Made by a program: the position numbers and the translations under genes. The notes beneath the pieces were generated by a model. That model was not told where the DNA came from and searched no databases. It was given only the letters and a program-made list of their open reading frames with translations. A stretch of 64,000 bases of DNA from Mortierella sp. BCC40632 (lineage: Eukaryota; Mortierellomycota; Mortierellomycetes; Mortierellales; Mortierellaceae), in contig WAEK01000005.1 in NCBI GenBank assembly GCA_011634665.1, positions 2,923,001-2,987,000 of the forward strand. Direction: 5' to 3'. Positions 57,617-64,000 of this stretch are shown here, piece by piece; within the stretch, counting starts at the first letter, position 1, and the number at the start of each line of letters is the position of its first letter.

Positions 57617-58443
57617 AGTGTTGTGAGAGCTGAAAGTGGGAGGAGGAGAGAGGATGATAGGATAGGCGGCAATGAGATGGAAAGGAGGAATGTAGGCCAC
57701 AGTGCATAGTGCATGGTCTACACACACGCACACAGACTATTCACCCAGCAGCATACAGTCGAGTATTCATCTCACGGGTAAAAACACACACACATACACA
57801 CACACATCAAAAAGAAATGTCTCTATGCAGTGCGCGGGGGGAGGATCCGCTGCAGACCAAGAGAGGGACTCAGTCCCCTGCATGCCGCGGTCCTGCTGGC
57901 CACCCGTCTTCCCGGTCCCCGCCCACGAACCCAGCCCGTCGACTCCTGTTCGTGGACAGAGGCAGAGACGAAAAAAAAAAATACGTAGAGTGAGGCGCTC
58001 GCTCGGCTGCTTCCCACAACCCCCTAGGGGTGGTCCCTGTTGACGCAAGCACGAAGCTCCTCTCTTTCTTTCTTTCTGTCTTTGTCTCCCTCCTCGCCTC
58101 CCCTTCTCTCTCCTGCTCCCGAATTCATTCTCCTGGCTGCTTTTTCCCAGTCCATAATGGTTCGCCTGCTCGTTTCGCTCGTCTGCCCGATGTCGTCGTC
58201 GTCACTCCTTGTCCCCCCCTTTTCGCCATATGACCGATTTCCGCAAAGATCTCTCTTTCTTTCTTTTCTTTCACAAATCCATCCTGGGTTGTGCCTGCCT
58301 GTCGCTCACCCTACCCATTATCCCTCCTTCCCTCCCCTTCGTCATCTTTCTCTTTGTCCCCTTTGAAAATGAGTGCATCCATGCCAACCCTGCCAGCTGC
58401 ATTACTCGAATGCTTCCCTGATCTCAATTTAGAGTCAGTAAAA

Positions 58444-58447
<4 letters not shown>

Positions 58448-58485
<38 letters not shown>
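58448..58485. repeat. (AG)n microsatellite
   Basis: About 18 AG units on the plus strand; first of three large purine or pyrimidine repeats within 600 bp. Confidence 0.95.
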
Positions 58486-58494
<9 letters not shown>

Positions 58495-58762
58495 AGATAG
58501 AGAGAGAAAGTCTTTGCACCAGCGCTGCGGTAACAGACAAACGAACGCGAGAGAGCGCAAGGGCAAGGGGAGGAAGAGGGCGGGAGTGAAGCAATAGCCT
58601 GATACAAGAGACCTCATACACAACACATTTACAAGCTGCGGCAAGGGCAGGTCTGGTCAGGCTTGCCACTTTGGCGGGTTCGGCCTTGGCTGGCGGGACA
58701 GGACAGAGAGAGAGAGAGAGAGGTGGGGTGTATGCAAGCGTCGCCACTCGGCCTTTCAAGGC

Positions 58763-58768
<6 letters not shown>

Positions 58769-58834
<66 letters not shown>
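58769..58834. repeat. (CT)n microsatellite
   Basis: About 32 CT units, complementary to the AG and GA runs on both sides. Confidence 0.95.
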
Positions 58835-58836
<2 letters not shown>

Positions 58837-58973
58837 GCATTGGTGCGTGTGCGTGTGTGTAAATGTTTGTGTGTGTATATTTGTGTGCGTGCGTGTCCGT
58901 GAATTTGGATGCGTCCCCAAAAACGGACACGCGCCCACGGATGACGGTCAAACACGACTCAGCGACGAGAGTA

Positions 58974-58976
<3 letters not shown>

Positions 58977-59010
<34 letters not shown>

Positions 59011-59011
59011 A

Positions 59012-59042
<31 letters not shown>
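58977..59042. repeat. (GA)n microsatellite, interrupted
   Basis: Two GA runs of about 15 units each, separated by a short ATAGAAAGT-like interruption. Confidence 0.95.
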
Positions 59043-59997
59043 ACAGACGAGTGAAGCCCAGGCACGGGAGCTGGCGGGGGCGAACAAGGGTGAGCAGGGG
59101 GCTGTGACCGCGGGTGCAGCCCGAGGGTGAAGGTGCGTCCAGCCAGCGTTTGCATTGCAGAACAGGAACAGGGCCCTTCGCGGGAATCCGTCCCTGTGTG
59201 TCGTCTGTTTTTTTTTTTTTTTTTTTTTTTTTTGTCTGCTTGTTGACGCCGCCGTCGCTTGTCGATGCCGCCTGTCAATGCCGCTGAGACGCCTTTCCGG
59301 TCCGAAGGGTCGCCTGCCAACCTGCCTTGCTAGTTGCCTGTTGCACTGTTCGATGCCTGTTGCTTCACTTGTCAATCTATCCGCCGCCCACCCGTTTTCG
59401 CCCACTGGCGACTACTTGGGGATCTCCAGCCAGGCGTGTGTGTATTGACCGCGGCCCCGCGGTTCAAGTGGCTCGTCCGTTTAATGCCCTGCATGGTCCA
59501 TGAGCATACATTCATCCCAGGCCTACTGCTCTAGCTGCCACTCTATTTTCATATATCCGTCCAGTTGATTGTGCATGCCCGCTCGTTGCCTCTTGTACTT
59601 TTTGTGAACACAGCATTTGCCGCGCTTCTCTTTTCAGACTCGCCTTGCATTGCTCTTGCCCAATGGCTCTCACTCCAGAGTTTTCCTCTCGATACTTCTC
59701 TCTTCTTTTTTTTTTTTTTTTTTTTCCCTCTCAGTCCAGTCTTCCCTCCCACCCTTCCCTCACTTGCCTCTTCTTTTTTTCTATCTCTCTTTTTTTTCGT
59801 TCTCTCTTTCTTTCTATGTTGCCTCGCATACTCTCGCATACGCTTCTTTCCCTCCCCCGCCCTCGATTCCGCATCCTCTTGTGCAACCGGGGTGGGCATT
59901 ATCCATCTCCTCGGCATGAAAGTCCTTTGGCGGGCCAGGAAGGCAGGGGAGGCCCAGCTGGTCAGGACGGGCCACTACAGGCCAGGGGAGGATGACA

Positions 59998-60072
59998 GGG
60001 GAGAGGAGAGAAAGAGGGAGAGAAAGAGAAAAAGATAGATAGATAGAGAAAGAGAAAGAGAAAGAGAAAGAG

Positions 60073-60105
<33 letters not shown>
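59998..60105. repeat. Purine-rich (AAAG/AG)n tract
   Basis: About 105 bp made almost only of A and G, including GATA, GAAA and GA units. Confidence 0.9.
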
Positions 60106-60107
<2 letters not shown>

Positions 60108-61004
60108 ATTGGCCAAAGACGCAAGGACCAAGCGAGAACGATGCACACAACAAGGGACACTGCCGCGACACACAGCCAAGGGCAGGCGTGGACAAAAAGC
60201 TAGCGCTTCTGAACAGGGCGGGCTATAAAAACAGACGAGGCCCGCGGCTCGTTCCTGGCCGGGGACGAACTGGGGGAGGAGAGGCTGCGACTTTTCGTGT
60301 TCACCGTGAAGATGGAGTGTGCAGCGGGGCAGGACCGGCGGGCCAATGGGTCTTGACAGAGCGCAAACTCGCTGAACACAAACGCTGACGGGCCATCGGC
60401 CGTATTTCTTTACAAACATTGCGTCTCTCCTCTGCGTCGCTCCCTCTCGCTCTCGCCTCTCGCCTCTTGGCCTATCGCCCTTGCGGTCCTTTCTCCCGGT
60501 CTGGTCTCGATTTTTTTTTTTTTTTTTCGTTCATTTTTTGTTATATTTCTTATGTTTTCTTTTCCTTCTTTTCTCTTCTCCCATCTCCCATTCTTATCCC
60601 GCCATCGTTTGACCATTCTTTCTTCTTTCCTTCTTTCCTTCTTTCTCTCTTCCTCGTCCCCGCCTTCCCCTCCTTCGCTCTCTTCCCTCGCCCTGCACTC
60701 GCCGTCGTAGCCCGCCCCTTTTCCGGCCACTCGTATTACTTTACTTCCTTCCTTGGCCCTTGATGTTTTGCTCCGTCGCCCTCCACTGCTGCCTCTGCCC
60801 CACCTCGATCTCTCCTCGATCCTCTCCTCGTCTCCGCTAACCACTTCCGCAATCGATCCACAGCTGACCCCCAATCTTTCGTCTTTTTGTATTTTCTTTC
60901 TTTCCTTTCTCTCTTTCTTGCTGTCCCGCTTGCCTCTGTCCCTCTGCACTCCCGACTGCTCTCTTGACCTTGAGTCCAGTGGACAAACCACCAGCGTTGC
61001 CGAC

Positions 61005-64000
61005 ATGAACGCACCCCCACCCCCCACCGACCACCTCAAAACCGACAAAGATATCCTCCGCATCCGTTTCTGCACCGATCGCCGTCTCGGCCATCGCAGA
61101 CGACCTGCCCTCACCTGCCTCGACCCCAACTCCACCCACAATTGCCTCAACTTCATTGAAACGAGCAGCTAGTGGAACAACGGGAAACGAGAAGAAGTCT
61201 ATCGAGCCTCTTCCCGAGCTGCCCAAGGAGGTCAAAAGTGCATACGCAATTGTTGTCGATCTAGCAAACCAAGGTACAAAAAAAAAGACGGTCTCTTTCA
61301 TGGCACGGCCTTTTCTTTCTTCCTCCCTCCCCCCCCCTCCTCCTTTCTTTCAAAGTAAAAAAGGGAGTGAGCCAACAAAAAGGATGACAAAAAAAAAAGA
61401 GAGAGAGAGAGAACAGGGAATGGGAGAAGTGAGGCGGGAGGAAAAAAAAAAAAAAAAAAAAAAGAGAAAGAAGGGGGGAGAAAAAAAAAAAGGGAAGAGA
61501 GCAAAGAAAATCTGTTGTGCACATTTTTTTTCAGGATAGGCCCGCCCAGCAGCACTATCTCATTCTCTCTCTTTCTCTTTGTCTCTCTCTTTCTCTCTCT
61601 CTCTTTTCCATGGACTTACCACTCCCTCACCCCTTTTTTTTGGTCTACTTTGATGAGCAAAGTTCAACCACTCTTGGACCCCATTCCTTGAACGAGGATC
61701 GCTGACAATCACCCTTCTTTTTTTTTGTTTTTTTTTGTTTTTCCTCTTTCTCTTCTTCTTGTCTTGGGGGAGGTTGCTACTGCTGCCGTTGGGGAAAAAT
61801 ATCCTTTTTTTTGTACAATGCAACCAGAATCGTGGGAGAACAAAGCCCGATTTCCAACCTCTATCAAAGGACCATTACTTGACTGCGCTCGAAAGGCACT
61901 AGTCAACCGATCCACAGGGTATATTCTTGACGAGTCATTCTTTGCCCATCTGCAGATCGTCTTACCATACAATCGGTTCACGCTTAAGGTAATTTTTCTC
62001 TTCATTCTCTCGTTCTCACACTCCACTAGACAGAGTTCTTTCTTTCTATCTCTATCTCTTTCTCTCTCTCTCTCTTCCCCACACGCACACAGCTGTTATG
62101 TAATCCCCATTTCTTGGTTTTTAGGAGAGTGATACCATCTCTTATTTGTTAGGTTGTGGAGTCGAGACTAATTGAGCTGTTCATGTCATTGGACCCTTTG
62201 TCCCGGTTCCGGATTTTTGGACTCGCTTTTTTTTTTTTTTTTTCCCTTCTTTCTTCCTTCCTTCTTCCTTCTTCTTTTTATGTTTCGAATTTTGGCTTGT
62301 CTAGAAATTGGTCTACAAGAACATTCTTCCAGGATGGATTCAGGAACTGGAGACTCAAAAGGAGCAATCCATCATAATGTTTACAAAGCGAGCTCATGCC
62401 AGTATGAGTAGAAAACCCGGATTAGGGCCAGGATTAGGGTCAGGACCACCAGGATCCATCACAGAAGCAGTGTCTGGAGCGTCATCGTCCGAACCAGGGT
62501 CAGAGTTGATGACTCTGGGGGAACCTGTTCATCAAGGTAGTATATTTCGTCCTGTCTTTCAATTTTTTTTTTTTTTTTTTTTTTTGGTTTAATTCGAGGA
62601 TGGTGAGAAGAGAATTATGGGGGAAAGGAAAAAAAAGAGAAAAAAAATATGAGACAGTGAGCAATAAACGGCGGCCAAATCCCTCGTATTTTGTTCTTTA
62701 CACTGATGTGATTTTTTTTTTTTTTTTTTTTTTTTTTGCTCATTGTTCCATTCCCTCCCTCCCCTCTCTTCTTTCTCCCCTTCAATTGTTTTTATTTTTA
62801 CTATTGTTGCCATCCCACCCCTCACCCCCCCCCCTCTCCGCGTTTTATTTTTACAACCGCTGATTAATTTTGACGCGTTATGGGTGAATCGGTGAAAAAA
62901 AAAAAAAAAAAATAGTTTCTCAGAAAAAAAAACGTTCATCTGGACGCAGGATCTGCGACTGTTACTATGGGAGGTCATGGAAAAGTACATGGAGATTCGG
63001 GCCGCTACTGCTGAACTAAGCTTGGTCGATAGCTCTGTGGAGGCGCCTCCGTCCGAGACCGAATTGAGAAATCTAGCAAGCGAGTCGGTAGGTGTGGTTT
63101 GTCCTTTTTGAATTTTTTTTTGTTTGTTTATTTGTTTGTTTATCAATAGAAGCACGGTTATGCAAAAAGAAAGAAAGAGACATCAGTATCAGAATTCGGA
63201 GGAAAAACAACAACAACAAAAAAAAAAAAAAAGTCAAGTCTACTAATCGTACGATGAAACGATTTTTTTTACCCACCCTAGTTGCTGCGGTCGTTTCCAG
63301 AAGAGTCGATGACGGCTCAGGGAATCCTACGGCAATATATCCAGCTCAAAGACAAGATTCGAAAACAGCAGGAGGCAGATCAGGAAGCTTTGGCCTTGGC
63401 AGAAAACGAAGATGTTTCTGGATCCTCGTCTCCCCCACAGCAACAACCAACAGGACCCAAATCCCCTCGCCCCTCGGTCGCTGCTCGGACTCATTCTCGA
63501 ACACTTAAGACTTCTGCCACACAGTTGTCAAAGCAACAACAACCACAGACTCAAGAGAAACTGACCTCCGAGGTTGATGTAACTAATCCCACTGCTCCCT
63601 CGCCGTACATCCCTCCAACAGAGTCCCGTGCAGGTCAGAGAGGGCTCCGGAAAGAGGGCTCCATGCCATCGCTTTACTACTCAGCTACATCATCATCATC
63701 ACCATCCACCTCTCTCCCGCCAAAACTTGTCTCTAGTGAGTACCAACCACAGCAACAGCAGCAGCAACCACCGCCACGACATCACTTTTCTCAAGAGTCG
63801 CTCGATCCTGGTTATGCTCCTTTAGCCGATCCCTCTCGAGAGATGAAGAGTCCTACGACGGCAGCATCTGGACTTGTGCGGATACCACGTCCAAGCTCTG
63901 GAATGGCATTAGAACCCGATGAAGTTATCACCCGACCTGGTGGTACAGGATCAGGAAGTTCAGGAATGAGTCTGCGCAAGGCCAAGAGCTGGAGTCTTCA
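61005..64000 (+). CDS. Ubinuclein/Hpc2-like HIR histone chaperone subunit (3' partial)
   Basis: Exons inferred: 61005-61273, 61828-61988, 62305-62536, 62924-63087 and 63282 to the window edge, where the frame is still open. The middle region matches the ubinuclein domain: LPELPKEVKSAYAIVVDLA, RFPTSIKGPLLDCARKAL, FFAHLQIVLPYNRFTLKKL, KTFIWTQDLRLLLWEVMEKY and FPEESMTAQGILRQYIQLK. Ubinuclein/Hpc2 binds HIRA/Hir1 and histone H3-H4 in the replication-independent nucleosome assembly complex in the nucleus. The rest is disordered, rich in Ser, Pro and Gln. From the ATG at 61005 the frame does not reach the domain: one extra C in a C6 run at about 61018-61023 must be skipped to join MNAPPPP to the downstream frame. 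The short Hpc2-related (HRD) acidic motif expected near the N-terminus is not seen, so the true start may lie elsewhere. Confidence 0.75.

Larger units (their letters stand above)
56039..61004. other. Large intergenic region, repeat rich
   Basis: Nearly 5 kb with no firmly supported gene. It alternates C/T tracts, (AG)n, (CT)n and (GT)n microsatellites and short GC-rich islands (about 57060-57165, 57340-57480, 57830-58050, 59050-59170, 60180-60370). A possible spliced 48-residue frame lies at 57059-57376. The last 580 bp (60420-60960) is C/T rich and looks like the leader of the ubinuclein-like gene. Long frames across the repeats are artefacts. Confidence 0.45.

Noticed and set aside
58424..59320. 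298-codon minus-strand frame
   Set aside because: It spans three dinucleotide repeats and reads as Ser-Leu and Arg-Glu runs; no domain.
62156..62220. Possible extra exon (VVESRLIELFMSLDPLSRFR) in the ubinuclein-like gene
   Set aside because: The domain consensus continues directly from FTLK to KLVYKNILP, so this stretch is better read as intron although its acceptor looks good.
1..64000. CRISPR arrays, rRNA operons, transposase genes or viral genes
   Set aside because: I saw no regularly spaced repeats, no rRNA-like blocks and no recognisable transposase, integrase or reverse-transcriptase motifs in the translated frames.

Overview
The window is eukaryotic nuclear DNA from a filamentous fungus, most likely an early-diverging lineage such as Mortierellomycotina. 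This placement is inferred from gene content and architecture and was not tested by a search. Genes are split by short GT-AG introns, intergenic DNA is full of poly(A)/poly(T) runs and (AG)n/(CT)n/(GT)n microsatellites, and leaders are pyrimidine rich. I see no bacterial operon, CRISPR array, rRNA gene or recognisable transposon.

Layout. 0-3 kb: two tetraspan membrane proteins of one unnamed family. 5.6 kb: a 74-residue disordered protein behind a TATA box. 8.4-11 kb: a five-exon MFS drug:H+ antiporter. 11.3-12.8 kb (minus): a degenerate carboxylesterase with a presequence-like N-terminus. 13.3-17.1 kb (minus): a 1211-residue multi-pass membrane protein with a very long disordered tail. 20.1 kb: a hemerythrin/HHE protein. 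20.9-22.0 kb (minus): an Efg1-like rRNA-processing protein, divergent from a 15-exon APC7-like anaphase-promoting-complex subunit (22.2-26.3 kb). 26.6-29.3 kb: two more tetraspan proteins. 30.1-35.2 kb: a PHO81-type SPX-ankyrin-pseudo-GDPD phosphate regulator. 36.1-37.9 kb (minus): a Kv-beta-like aldo/keto reductase. 38.8-40.8 kb (minus): an intact type-B carboxylesterase. 43.7-47.4 kb: an alpha/beta hydrolase with a His/Ser/Gln-rich tail. 48.6-49.7 kb (minus): a TMEM86/YhhN lysoplasmalogenase-like protein. 53.3-56 kb: a secreted GH5 endoglycoceramidase-like enzyme with a C-terminal beta-trefoil lectin domain. 61.0 kb to the window edge: a ubinuclein/Hpc2-like HIR histone-chaperone subunit, cut by the window end.

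The genes do not form a pathway cluster; they are a mix of housekeeping regulators (cell cycle, ribosome biogenesis, phosphate sensing, chromatin), lipid/ester hydrolases and membrane proteins. The most unusual points are the four dispersed tetraspan paralogues with a conserved Glu in TM4, the carboxylesterase that has lost its catalytic Glu and His, the pseudo-enzymatic GDPD domain, and three places where reading frames break at homopolymers or splice junctions (33.7, 55.8 and 61.0 kb). Exon coordinates below were deduced by eye from splice consensus and frame continuity.
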